64,000 bases of DNA, taken from Pseudopyrenochaeta lycopersici. Its lineage: Eukaryota; Ascomycota; Dothideomycetes; Pleosporales; Pseudopyrenochaetaceae. The notes below the pieces were generated by a model, which saw only the letters and a program-made list of their open reading frames with translations, was not told the DNA's origin and searched no databases. This document shows positions 46,542-56,911 of the stretch, in pieces; position 1 is the first letter of the stretch, and every line of letters begins with the position of its first letter. Where the stretch lies: the NCBI GenBank assembly GCA_003313425.1, contig NHZP01000037.1, positions 1 through 64,000 on the forward strand, given 5' to 3'. Both the position numbers and the translations under genes were made by a program.

Positions 46542-47706
46542 GTCAATGCTGGCGACCTCCCCCCAGAGCCTGCGATCTACCGCACTCCGGTATCAGCCAA
46601 CCCGCTACTGGACCCATGCTTCAATGCGTGGAATGTCTTCTTCCTGGATCTTCTTCATGTTCGCTTCCGCAGATGGTCCGGCCCTCCAGCGGAAGTAGTC
46701 GTCGATGTATGTGGATGCTCGGTCTACCGGCTAGTTCACTAGGTCTGCATTAAAGAAGGCGAATAGGTTTGGTGATAAGGGGGAGCCTTGAGTTGGAATG
46801 TGGTAGCAGGCTTAATTGTAAAGACTAGCCATCTAGGTGTTTTTATATAGACAATAGACCTGGTTGCCTACTAGGCAGCTATAGGCAGCCACACGTGATC
46901 ATGGGATTCAACTCCTTGGGCCAGCCCAGCATGTTCCAGGGGCGCCTCCTCCGTCTTGAAGTCGTCGGACTTTATGCTAGCCGTTCTTCCCTCCATAAAG
47001 CTTTGTATCCACTTCCTTGCTATGGCAGGAATGCCTCGCTCCTCTAGGCGTGCGTCTAACGTCGACTTGTTGACTCCGTTGAAGGCACCTTTGAGGTCAA
47101 ACACCAGCGTGATCACCTTGTCCTTTAACCAGGCCTGGTCGATGGCGTTGGCCAGGACAAGAAGAGCTTGCTCTGTTGTGCGTCCAGGTCGTCCACCGAA
47201 CTGCGTTTCTGGTACTGTAGTAGTCCGTATGTTTCTGCATAGTACGATAGGCGTCTCGCCATTACTGCTTCGAGTAACTTCCCGAGTGTGTTGGGTAGGG
47301 AGATTGGCCGGTACGCTCCCGGCATGGAGTAATCAGGCTTTCCAGGCTTTCTCAGGACAACAATCGTTGCTGTTTTCCACCTCCTAGGATAATATCCTAG
47401 GTTGATGGATGCTGTGAAGATCTTGGTCACGATATGCGATATATAACTTACTTCCAGACTTTCTTCCAGACTAGGGTAGGAAGGCCATCTTCTCCTGGGG
47501 CAGTATTCCCTTTTGCCACTGTAAGTGCTCTTTCTATTTCCAGCTCTGTGACAGGCACCCATGGGATTTCATCTTTCGCATTAACGATCGGTTCTGGCGT
47601 CGGCTCAGCCATTTTCGGGAAGAAGCACTCCAGCAGTGCTTGGGCCTTGTCGTTGTTGTCAGCGACCTCACGGTTTCCGATTTTTAGTGGGGGAATATTA
47701 GCATAG
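46542..47706 (-). pseudogene. LINE (Tad/I-like) reverse transcriptase relic
   Basis: Minus-strand pieces in several frames: YYPRRWKTATIVVLRKPGKP and AYRPISLPNTLGKLLEAVMA (RT motif 1-2), TLVFDLKGAFNGVNKSTLD (motif A), RKWIQSFMEGRTASI and a PLEHAGLAQG motif B-like block; the catalytic-region successor appears as YIDDYFRWRAGPSAE. Stops and frame changes are frequent. Endonuclease and RNase H regions are not present. A dead, 5'-truncated copy. Confidence 0.85.
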
Positions 47707-47826
47707 CTGTCTCTTGGCTTGGATTACTAGAGAGCGGCAAATCGCAAGTTCTGCAGAGGTCGCAGTCTCGCTCTCTCTTACATGCCCCTTCCAGTTGTTT
47801 CATAATCTTACCCAAATCTACACCCT

Positions 47827-47968
47827 GTTAACCACAACTAATTAAGATCATTTTCTTGCAGCTTATCTGATTAAACTCATCATTTTTGTGGTATGCATGT
47901 TGAAGAAGCTACAGTAATCATATGCATGAGCCGAAGGCAATACAATGGAGACACCGGGGTCTATCTTA
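47827..47968 (+). repeat. Dispersed repeat copy, LTR-like start TGTTAACC
   Basis: Shares about 140 bp with 14373-14510 in inverted orientation. Starts TGTTAACCACAACTAATTAA; the far boundary is uncertain. Confidence 0.65.
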
Positions 47969-48191
47969 TGAGAAAATTACCTCGGAGATCTGAGCTCTCT
48001 GGAGATCTGGGCTCTGACTTTGGGTTCCTCACGACAAATGCGGAGCTCGTGTCGGCGACCATGACACCGTCGGTCTTGCGGTCAACACTGGCGCTCTGTT
48101 TACCTATCGTGGCTGAGGGCCCTGTGGTGTGGAGCGTTTGGACAATTGTCAACATGAGTAAAAATAGCATCTGGCGACACAAAATGTCCAT
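47961..48191 (-). CDS. Candidate small secreted peptide, doubtful
   Basis: 76 codons from ATG 48191, with a signal-peptide-like start (MLFLLMLTIVQTL) and a short polar mature part, ending in TAG. Beyond the stop the same frame encodes TPVSPLYCLRLM, the C-terminus of the ORF at 14223-14417. The ATG is only 13 bp from the tip of the large inverted-repeat element, so its promoter is disrupted. Confidence 0.3.
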   Translation of the reverse strand: MDILCRQMLFLLMLTIVQTLHTTGPSATIGKQSASVDRKTDGVMVADTSSAFVVRNPKSEPRSPESSDLRGNFLIR

Positions 48192-48203
48192 CGTTATTTA
48201 CAG

Positions 48204-49482
48204 TAACGTCCCCAACTGCGTAGCGAGACACACTGTGTGGCGAGACAAATGAGGGGTACTTTGACTTTCAGCAACAAGAAAACCCATGCGCACAAAGAGT
48301 ATTGCTATAATTCGATGAAAATAATCTGCTGTAGCTAATCCTGAATGTTCATGATGCACTGTTTCCTAAAAATTACGATCGCATCGTCGCCTCCGAGCTG
48401 GATTTGTACAGCGCCTTCTTTCGTGGCGTAGCAGACCTTCCTCCCCACAGTGCCAACGTCAAGTCTTTATCGCTCCAAATTTTCGTAGAATAGCCTTGTC
48501 CGAGCCTCAGAACCTCCCTCTAATGCTCAGAAGCCATCATCAGCCTAGTGCGCGCTGTCGCGCGGCAAATTCATGCAGGGCCGCCATGTTGATTGGTACT
48601 TCCACGGAAGCGAATCCCTAATTCTGGCTAATGCGAGATGACCCCGCACTTCTCAGCTCATACATCCGTGGGTAAGGTATGTGGCTGTGCGGGTCGCACG
48701 TGCGCTCGGAATATGATTAAATCCGGCTTGGGATTAGGAGCAGTGCCAAGACCTGCACGGCCACGGCGCTTGTCAGTTAGCTAACGTGTTTCCAGCGTCG
48801 AAGCGGCTTTGGCACAGCTATCCTACACACTTCGAGATGCGGTCCAACGCACGATGACCTCGATGTCTTCCTCGCCCTCAAGCTCCGAAACCCACTGTTG
48901 TCCCTCCGCTGACCGAACGAAAGGCCTCTAGTCTCGGCTCGTAGAAGGGGAATACAATTATAAGATAGGATAGAGTGGGACGGCCCTAGTGGTGATACAG
49001 CTGTCGTATGGTCAAACGATGAACGGCTCCCTACATGAGCACTGCAATCTTTAGGGTTGTAGAGACGTGCTTTACTTTGACATGTGAGGGACATGAGGGG
49101 TTTGGATCGTTCATGTTCGCGATGTATAGCAGAGCTGTAATGGTAGCTATGCTTGGCAAGGCACTACACTATCTAGGGCTCCATGCCGTTCTGTCACCGG
49201 AAACGATGGTTATATCTCTTCCTAACGCCATTCATTCTAGACGTTCACGGCAACCCTATGGCCGGAGCGGGTCGGCCGCCCTCCCTGCTAGCGGTGGCAA
49301 AGTGCAACCTGCCATCAAACCGAACATACGCCTAGCCAGTATGAGAAGGATGCTAGTATGTCACATATCCGAAGTACAAGTTACGATCAGACCAAGTACC
49401 TCGCTGTTTCGTCTTTTCGGGTTGCGCCTCTAGTCTAATACTTAGGTATTTCGTTAGTCTATACACTAGCCTGTTTTTATGC
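48204..49482 (+). repeat. Left arm of the 8-kb inverted-repeat unit
   Basis: About 1279 bp. The outer 1.1 kb match the right arm almost exactly; the inner 150 bp (about 49320-49480) carry many transition differences. ORFs inside both arms are mirror images and have no family motif. Confidence 0.9.
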
Positions 49483-49764
49483 TCTTCTTATCTACTAAAA
49501 TAGGCACTATATTATCTGTACAAAGCGTTTTGAAACATTTTGACCTCTGCCTTGCTATTTGTCGGATTGATAGGTAGAGCAGTAAGTAGCGAGAAAAGAT
49601 TGAGATTAGCGGTTGATTAAGCTATCAGAGTGAACTCACAGTGATAACAGTATGATCTAGTAGTCGATTCAAGGAGGAACTTAACACACGTGTTCGTTAT
49701 TCATAAAAGTACGAGAGACCCGTAGCTGAGCGCCGTACCAGCGGCGCAACTCTATGGCAGGTAG

Positions 49765-52700
49765 CTACGAACTCCTAATGGACAAAACCGAAACAATCTC
49801 CGCAGTGACAAACGAGAGGTCTTTTTCTCGCAGCCTTCTTTTCTCCTTCCATTCTTCCTTGAAGAGCAATCTGCACTTGATATCTCGGGGGAAAGACTCT
49901 CTGAGAATGAGCCTAACCAGCGTTGCTGGCATGTTCCTATTGCCTGTGCCCCTCTGAACCTTGACCCAGAATAGCTTATTGTCCAATTTGCGGAAGAAAT
50001 AGGTCTGCTCGTGGCACAGGGTCCACGAGTCCGTGCTTGCCGGGCAGAGCACGGCCGTTTCGAGCAGGCAGATTTGGTTCCGCCAGGTCGGATTTGGGCC
50101 ACGGCATCTGATGGGTCCGGCTTGCAGGCAAGCGTTCGATACGTAGGCGAATGTCGCACAGTCGTCCGAATCTGCCAACATTGGCGTCCACTTGCTGTAG
50201 TCGTTGAGTGGGACTCGAAAACACCGGGTGACAACGCCATCCCACGGCCACGCGACTGAGAAGTATGTGCCGTCCGGACTAAGACCCGTGTCCTTGAGGG
50301 TTCGTAGTATCTGGCGGATAAGGACGTGGACGAACTGGTGGAGCTCCTCGGATAGACCCTCCAGCCAATCAGTTATAGTCTGCGGGCTCGGATTCGTGCC
50401 TCTGAACCTTTCAACCACATTATACTTGGTTTCGAGGTCCGCCCACCACTCCTTCGCTTTCTTGCTGGTGATTGTCTTCACGAATGCCGGGAGCACGTCG
50501 GCTACCAATTCCCTCAGCGAAACCCTCTGAGCAACGCCTGTGCAGAAGCTGACCCTAACACCCCAGTAGAAATCCAGAAATGGTATCAGCATGTGGTCCT
50601 CGTGCTCAAGATTCTTGGCCTTGACAGTCATTCCCCGCCGCTTTGCCCAAACCTTGGTGGCTATGACGGCCAAATGGTCTGGCCCACCCTGGACCGCAAG
50701 CTGATTCTCGATGGGCTCAGAGTAAGACTGATACGCTCCAAGCTCTTCGAATTTCCCCGACGAAGCCTTCCAGCATTGTTCCTCGTCGTTGCTGCAGCTG
50801 GTATTGATCTCGACTAAGCCTCCAATAACAGTTTCCTTCTCCAAGTCCAGAGGGAACGCAGCTGACAGCCTCGAGACGCTATCCCAGTGATATTTTCTAT
50901 TGCTATCATGCGACGGTGGACGGAATATGTATCCTCCGCCAATCTTGATGGCAAGTGGGGACATGACAGGTTCTGGTCGGAAGACGAGTTGTCCCGGCCC
51001 CCAGGTATCCAAGACGTCTTTGAGATACGCGCGAACATCAAACGGCCCAGTCAGTTGTACAGCTGGAAGGTTGTTAAGTGGTTCCAATGCACTGAAAGCA
51101 AGTACCGGGCCTTGAACCATACCATCAAGGCAGGTGAGTTTGACAAGGCTAGCTGTGAGGTGGACATTAACATCGGCCGACGTCTTCATACCAAGAAGTA
51201 CAATCCGCTGCAATGGAGTGTCAAGGAAGAACGGTTGAATGTTACCTACGTGAGCCTGAGAATATGATAGGAAGCCGACGCAGAGAAATTGCATTGCCAA
51301 GGAAGAGAGGTGAAGGGAATGTTGTAGGAGGTCTGTGCTGCTTTCTGGGATTGTTTGGCCAAGGATTTTTTGGGAAGTGTCCTGCAACTTCCTCAGTTCT
51401 GGCTGCGGGTCGACTCCATCCTTATGGAGTTTCTCAAGAGTCCTCAGATACTCGAGAACTCGCACTGCAGATGAAAAGTCGAGCCGGACCAGTTGCACCT
51501 GGGGAGAGACGCCGCCTCCGTCGGTGCTGCAGTGCCTCAAGATAGTGAAGGAGTCGCAGCAGAAACCGGCATCTTGAACCGCGCGTGCAGCGGTGCTGAA
51601 TCTCTCAGCCACCCGAATCAGGCGAGATACAACATCTCTAACGTCGTTCAGGCTCGAAGTCGCAGATGAATGTGATAACAACGCAACTGAGTTCTGCTCT
51701 TCGAATTGAACCGTCCCGTTCCAGCGACTTGCGTCTCGTGAGGAGGGAAAAACACCACCGAGCCCGCATAGCTCTTCAATGTATCTTCTGACATCTCTAT
51801 CCTGATCTACCTGCGATGCCGGCGACGAGGCTAGATCATATCTATGGCTAGAAGGAGAACCAAGGCGATGGGCGCAACCGTCCAAGTGGTAGTCCTGCTG
51901 GACTTGGACAAGTGGAATGTTAGCGGGCTCAAAATAAATCCAGGGAGAATCATAAGCTCTCTCGTAGAGAAGATCCGCAACATCGCTGTATGTGTAGCCG
52001 ATATCTTCAAGGTCCGCTATCCAGGCATACTGATCTATGGTTTTGACATCACCTCCTCTTCGGTCGAGTAGAAGCACCATCACTTTCTTTCTACTCCCCC
52101 TATTCTTTGCAGCTGCTTTGACCACCTCTTCTGTGATCTGGATCTCGTCTCCCTTTCGGTCGAGTAGAAGCGCCATCACTTCATTTCCACTCCACTCATT
52201 CCTTGCCACTGCTTTGACCACCCCTTCTGTAATCTGGATCTCGTCTCCCTTTCGGTCGAGTAGAAGCGTCATCACTTCCTTCCCACTCCCACTATTCCCT
52301 GCAGCTGCTTTGACCACCTCTTCTGTGATCTGGATCTCGTCTCCCTTTCGGTCGAGTAGAAGCGCCATCACTTCCTTCCCACTCCTACTATTCTTTGCAG
52401 CTGCTTTGACCACCTCTTCTGTGATCTGGATCTCGTCTCCCTTTCGGTCGAGTAGAAGCGCCATCACTTCATTTCCACTCCACTCATTCCTTGCCACTGC
52501 TTTGACCACCCCTTCTGTAATCTGGATCTCGTCTCCCTTTCGGTCGAGTAGAAGCGTCATCACTTCCTTCCCACTCCCACTATTCCCTGCAGCTGCTTTG
52601 ACCACCTCTTCTGTGATCTGGATCTCGTCTCCCTTTCGGTCGAGTAGAAGCGCCATTATTTCTTTATCAAACCGTCTTGCGATCTCAACCACCGCTCCTT

Positions 52701-53136
52701 CTGTGATCTGGATCTCGTTCTCGTCTCCCTTTCGGTCGAGTAGAAGCACCATCACCTCCTTTCCACTCCGCCAATTCCCCGCCGCTGCTTTGACCACCTC
52801 TTCTGTGATCTGGATCTCGTCTCCCTTTCGGTCGAGTAGAAGCGCCATCACTTCATTTCCACTCCACTCATTCCTTGCCACTGCTTTGACCACCCCTTCT
52901 GTAATCTGGATCTCGTCTCCCTTTCGGTCGAGTAGAAGCGCCATCACTTCCTTTCCACTCCGCCCATTCCCTGCCGCTTCTTTGACCACCCCTTCTGTGA
53001 TCTGGATCTCGTCTCCCTTTCGGTCGAGTAGAAGCGCCATCACTTCCTTTCCTCTCCACTCATTCCCTGCCGCTGCTTTGACCCCCTCTTCTGTGATCTG
53101 ACTATTCTGAGTAAGTAATGATAGAAGCAAATCCAT
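49765..53136 (-). CDS. Large protein: eleven ankyrin-like 32-residue repeats plus unknown C-terminal domain
   Basis: A single 1123-codon ORF from ATG 53136. Residues about 13-365 are eleven tandem units of 32 residues with consensus VVKAAAGN-x4-KEVMALLLDRKGD followed by EIQITEE, a helix-turn-helix pattern like the degenerate ankyrin repeats of fungal NLR-type proteins. Units 6-8 and 9-11 are near copies (288-bp higher-order period). The remaining 750 residues form a well-mixed globular region (LAIKIGGGYIFRPP, WWADLETKYNVVERFRGT, AWPWDGVVTRCFRVPLNDY) that I cannot assign to a family. No NACHT or other nucleotide-binding motif, membrane helix or signal peptide is seen. The gene lies alone between long inverted repeats. 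Allorecognition or immunity-like roles are speculation by analogy. Confidence 0.75.
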   Translation of the reverse strand: MDLLLSLLTQNSQITEEGVKAAAGNEWRGKEVMALLLDRKGDEIQITEGVVKEAAGNGRSGKEVMALLLDRKGDEIQITEGVVKAVARNEWSGNEVMALLLDRKGDEIQITEEVVKAAAGNWRSGKEVMVLLLDRKGDENEIQITEGAVVEIARRFDKEIMALLLDRKGDEIQITEEVVKAAAGNSGSGKEVMTLLLDRKGDEIQITEGVVKAVARNEWSGNEVMALLLDRKGDEIQITEEVVKAAAKNSRSGKEVMALLLDRKGDEIQITEEVVKAAAGNSGSGKEVMTLLLDRKGDEIQITEGVVKAVARNEWSGNEVMALLLDRKGDEIQITEEVVKAAAKNRGSRKKVMVLLLDRRGGDVKTIDQYAWIADLEDIGYTYSDVADLLYERAYDSPWIYFEPANIPLVQVQQDYHLDGCAHRLGSPSSHRYDLASSPASQVDQDRDVRRYIEELCGLGGVFPSSRDASRWNGTVQFEEQNSVALLSHSSATSSLNDVRDVVSRLIRVAERFSTAARAVQDAGFCCDSFTILRHCSTDGGGVSPQVQLVRLDFSSAVRVLEYLRTLEKLHKDGVDPQPELRKLQDTSQKILGQTIPESSTDLLQHSLHLSSLAMQFLCVGFLSYSQAHVGNIQPFFLDTPLQRIVLLGMKTSADVNVHLTASLVKLTCLDGMVQGPVLAFSALEPLNNLPAVQLTGPFDVRAYLKDVLDTWGPGQLVFRPEPVMSPLAIKIGGGYIFRPPSHDSNRKYHWDSVSRLSAAFPLDLEKETVIGGLVEINTSCSNDEEQCWKASSGKFEELGAYQSYSEPIENQLAVQGGPDHLAVIATKVWAKRRGMTVKAKNLEHEDHMLIPFLDFYWGVRVSFCTGVAQRVSLRELVADVLPAFVKTITSKKAKEWWADLETKYNVVERFRGTNPSPQTITDWLEGLSEELHQFVHVLIRQILRTLKDTGLSPDGTYFSVAWPWDGVVTRCFRVPLNDYSKWTPMLADSDDCATFAYVSNACLQAGPIRCRGPNPTWRNQICLLETAVLCPASTDSWTLCHEQTYFFRKLDNKLFWVKVQRGTGNRNMPATLVRLILRESFPRDIKCRLLFKEEWKEKRRLREKDLSFVTAEIVSVLSIRSS
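52040..53100 (-). repeat. 96-bp coding tandem repeat (11 units)
   Basis: Units share GATCTCGTCTCCCTTTCGGT on the plus strand. About 230 bp starting at 52144 recur unchanged at about 52432, an offset of 288 bp or three units, showing recent internal duplication. Confidence 0.93.
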
Positions 53137-53830
53137 GTTTCTAATCCCTTATAAGTCACTTAACTATCTTTACGGTAAAAACGGGAGCGGAGCTCACGCT
53201 AGAGATAAAGGCTGAAATGGCGTATTTAGTAGCCGTATAATATAAGTTACTCGGCTCTTGACTTTTTATCTTTGTTTAGTGGTCCGTGTATCATATACGT
53301 AGGATGAATTTCCGTGTAGATGCGTTAAGTAATTCCACAGAGATAAATGTTGAAATTTTCAGAGGTGGGGTGGGACTATGGAGTACCAGATCACCTGATG
53401 CACGATCCCACCATGCACGGTCTCCACGGGAGCACGGACCATTTTGCACCTAATGCAAGCCTCGTGTCCTCGCTGAACCTCGAGGAGGCTATTTGAGTAG
53501 GACAGTATGTAAGCAGGGTAGTGATGAAAACTCATGTATTATTCTCCGCGTGTCTGTGTATGAAGTGTGGCTAATATACATGTGTGAGTGGACAGATTAG
53601 TCAGTAGTAAACCACGTGACTCTAGGTGTCCTAGGCTTACACAGTAAGCCGTCAACTTTAAGCTGAAAGATCATCCAGATCTCGAACCGACCCCCTAAAA
53701 GGAGAAAGAAAGAAAGAATTTTTTAAAAAAAAAAAAGATAGGAAATAATGTTTTTCGCCCAAACTCGAAAAGGATGAATGACTTCGAGGACGCCATTGTG
53801 GTGACCCAATAGGCCTAGACTTGTAAAATT
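53137..53830. other. Upstream region of the repeat-protein gene
   Basis: Presumed promoter and leader within the inverted-repeat unit. Contains an A-rich run at about 53721-53735. No other ORF or clear TATA box. Confidence 0.35.
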
Positions 53831-56254
53831 GCATACAACAGGGTAGTGTATGGACTAACGAAATACCTGAGTATTAGACTAGAGGCGCAACCTAGAGGGA
53901 CGAAACAGCGAGGTACTTGATTTGATTGTAACTTATACTTCGGCTATGTGGCACTAGCATCTTTCCTATACTGCCCAGGCGTGTGTTCGGTTTGATGGCA
54001 GATTGCACTTTGCCACCGCTAGCAGGGAGGGCGGCCGACCCGCTCCGGCCATAGGGTTGCCGTGAACGTCTAGAATGAATGGCGTTAGGAAGAGATATAA
54101 CCATCGTTTCCGGTGACAGAACGGCATGGAGCCCTAGATAGTGTAGTGCCTTGCCAAGCATAGCTACCATTACAGCTCTGCTATACATCGCGAACATGAA
54201 CGATCCAAACCCCTCATGTCCCTCACATGTCAAAGTAAAGCACGTCTCTACAACCCTAAAGATTGCAGTGCTCATGTAGGGAGCCGTTCATCGTTTGACC
54301 ATACGACAGCTGTATCACCACTAGGGCCGTCCCACTCTATCCTATCTTATAATTGTATTCCCCTTCTACGAGCCGAGACTAGAGGCCTTTCGTTCGGTCA
54401 GCGGAGGGACAACAGTGGGTTTCGGAGCTTGAGGGCGAGGAAGACATCGAGGTCATCGTGCGTTGGACCGCATCTCGAAGTGTGTAGGTTGATTGATTGA
54501 TTGATTTTATCCTACTCGGTTTCAGCCGCGTTTTCTCCGCAGCTATGCCCGGTTGGCTAACTTGGCTAACAGCCGACGCGGCACACGTTCGTCCGTGCCG
54601 CCCCACGTCACTCCTGAAAACAAGAGCCAGCTGTTCCCAGAGGTCGGCCGTCGTCTGGCTTCTATCTACGACTATGTACATTTCGTCTTAAAAAGTGACG
54701 TATTTTGCCTGTGTTTCTGTTCTTTAGATTGTTGTTCCCTATGTGTATGCCGTGGTTGAAGCCTTGTGTTTGTAGCTTTGGTTCAAGGCTCGTAGAGGCG
54801 TGTTGCCTCATGTGTTGCGACCGCAATACCTTCAGTCTCCCCCTAGCGTTCAGCTTTCGTGTGTGCTAGCTTGCCCCCGTGCCCCCGAGGCATAGAATGT
54901 GTTCTCTCGTTCTCGATGCTCCTGGTGTTTTGATGCCGTCCACTAGGTTCCTATGTAGCTGTGTTTTGTGGTGTGACCTGCCACTGAGCGCAGCAGCAGC
55001 AGCTTTCTGCCGTGATACAGCTCGGTGAGATCGATGCTCCGCTCGTGCGTACCGTCAGGCTTACTGAACATGAGAGCTCTCGCGCGTTTCTCCTCAGACC
55101 TTGTCAGGTGTGTCGAAGGGGCACCACTCCTTCGACACTAGGTTGGGGCGACAGTGGACAAGGCTGTCTGATGATCTGTAGTATTGTTTGGCATTGATAG
55201 TAACATGCCGATTGTCTGTGAGTTGACTCGCGCGAGAGGTTATGCTGTTCGGCCTAAAGGCTCGTCGATGTGGGACGTTGCAGACATTGTCGGCTGGTGA
55301 CGGGCTGACCAGGAGCCCGTCGGTGACTGTTGTGTGATTGTTGTGCTCTATGGGTGTCTGTGCTCCGTCATCGTGTCTCGCGTCGCTGTATCATGGCTAG
55401 GTGGCTGCTGTTCCGCTCGATGGGCGTGTCATATTGAGTAGCTTGCTCATGAATTTTGTTCGTCTGTGCCTGCCAGGGCCACAACGGCGGCTCTACAGGT
55501 ACCAAATCGACGCTGGGGGACGCGCGATGGCCTGCAGAGACCGTTGCAGCCACTGGCAGATGTGCTTCAACGCGTTTGTGATGGTAATTCCAAAAATTGA
55601 TTTCTCGCTGTGTGTCGTGTTCTCGAAGTGTGTAGGATAGCTGTGCCAAAGCCGCTTCGACGCTGGAAACACGTTAGCTAACTGACAAGCGCCGTGGCCG
55701 TGCAGGTCTTGGCACTGCTCCTAATCCCAAGCCGGATTTAATCATATTCCGAGCGCACGTGCGACCCGCACAGCCACATACCTTACCCACGGATGTATGA
55801 GCTGAGAAGTGCGGGGTCATCTCGCATTAGCCAGAATTAGGGATTCGCTTCCGTGGAAGTACCAATCAACATGGCGGCCCTGCATGAATTTGCCGCGCGA
55901 CAGCGCGCACTAGGCTGATGATGGCTTCTGAGCATTAGAGGGAGGTTCTGAGGCTCGGACAAGGCTATTCTACGAAAATTTGGAGCGATAAAGACTTGAC
56001 GTTGGCACTGTGGGGAGGAAGGTCTGCTACGCCACGAAAGAAGGCGCTGTACAAATCCAGCTCGGAGGCGACGATGCGATCGTAATTTTTAGGAAACAGT
56101 GCATCATGAACATTCAGGATTAGCTACAGCAGATTATTTTCATCGAATTATAGCAATACTCTTTGTGCGCATGGGTTTTCTTGTTGCTGAAAGTCAAAGT
56201 ACCCCTCATTTGTCTCGCCACACAGTGTGTCTCGCTACGCAGTGGGGGACGTTA
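53831..56254 (-). repeat. Right arm of the 8-kb unit, interrupted by a retroposon
   Basis: Matches the left arm in two blocks, 53831-54488 and 55637-56254, together about 1276 bp. The intervening 1132 bp plus one 16-bp repeat are absent from the left arm. Confidence 0.9.
54489..55620 (-). mobile_element. 1.13-kb non-LTR retroposon with (TCAA)n tail
   Basis: Flanked by an exact 16-bp direct repeat TCTCGAAGTGTGTAGG (54473-54488 and 55621-55636), of which the left arm has a single copy. Read on the minus strand it ends AAAATCAATCAATCAATCAA, the simple-repeat tail typical of LINE or SINE insertion. It encodes no recognisable reverse transcriptase; a 5' open stretch on the minus strand (55368-55649) has no motif. 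It is thus a non-autonomous element or the ends of a deleted LINE. Confidence 0.85.
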
Positions 56255-56607
56255 GTTGTGAATTCTCTTCTCCTCAATTCTCATCATGCCAGCCCAGGAC
56301 CAAGATCGGGGCCCTCGGTGTTAATTATAGGTTATGCTGGGTTGGGCAGTAGACCTCTTTTGGTTCCCGTAACGGGTCCTGTTCCGGGGACCAGGCCGAA
56401 CCGAACTTAGTGCCCATCGGCAATGACGCCCACTGACAACTGTCAAAGACCATCTTCTTCTAACTACCACGGGAAACCCTGCGCCCCTCGTCAACCCTAT
56501 GGCCGGAGCGGCTCGGCCGCCCTCCCCCCTGCTAGTGGGGCGAGTTTAAAGTAATTATGGTTTAATCAAGAAGTAGTCGCCCAGCAGCCAAGCGTGTAGC
56601 AAAAGTA
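56255..56607. other. Spacer with a third copy of an arm fragment
   Basis: Bases 56489-56545 repeat CCCTATGGCCGGAGCGG and flanks seen in both arms (about 49253-49300 and the mirror at 54010-54060). Otherwise no gene. Confidence 0.5.
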
Positions 56608-56803
56608 ACGTCCCCTGTGTGGCGGAAAACTGTTGGACAATGGGAAGAAGAAGTGATGATCATTCAACTATGGTGGACTAGGGGCTTTTAAGGTATTGCC
56701 TCATTATAGTGATGTAGCCTGGTAGGCAAAGAGATGTAGCCTAGTAGGCAGAGAGGTGTGTGTGTCCCAAACCAACAGTTTTCCGCCACACATTGATAGA
56801 CGT
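56608..56803. mobile_element. MITE (196 bp)
   Basis: Flanked by TA, with ends ACGTC and imperfect inverted repeats sharing TGTGTGGCGGAAAACTGTTG. No coding capacity. The ACGTC tip equals that of the 8-kb unit. An internal duplication GATGTAGCCTGGTAGGCA occurs near 56712-56755. Confidence 0.8.
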
Positions 56804-56911
56804 TAATGAAAACTTACCAAAGTCCAGACATCAATCTTACCACTACCTGGTCCCCTTCTCAGCGCGCCCAAATTCAGGTTTGTAGCAAACCCCCAAGTCT
56901 ACCTGCAGACC

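Larger units (their letters stand above)
48204..56254. mobile_element. 8-kb inverted-repeat-bounded unit carrying a repeat-protein gene
   Basis: Outer ends read TA|ACGTCCCC...GGGGGACGT|TA, followed inward by CACTGCGTAGCGAGACACAC in both. The arms are about 1.28 kb (48204-49482, and 53831-56254 after subtracting a 1.13-kb insertion) and are nearly identical over most of their length. The only long ORF inside is the 1123-codon protein at 49765-53136. No transposase, integrase or recombinase is recognised, so the unit is either a non-autonomous transposon with captured gene or an inverted duplication flanking a gene. TA at both tips favours transposition by a Tc1/mariner-type enzyme. Confidence 0.75.

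Noticed and set aside
48777..49433. Mirror-image ORFs in both inverted arms (about 105 and 132 codons)
   Set aside because: Their identity follows from the arms being copies; the inner end frames differ and no family motif is present.
52037..53101. 354-codon plus-strand ORF opposite the 96-bp repeat
   Set aside because: It is the antisense shadow of the repeat-protein gene and contains only translated repeat.
48204..56254. A Starship for the 8-kb unit
   Set aside because: No captain recombinase, and long inverted repeats with TA tips are not Starship features.
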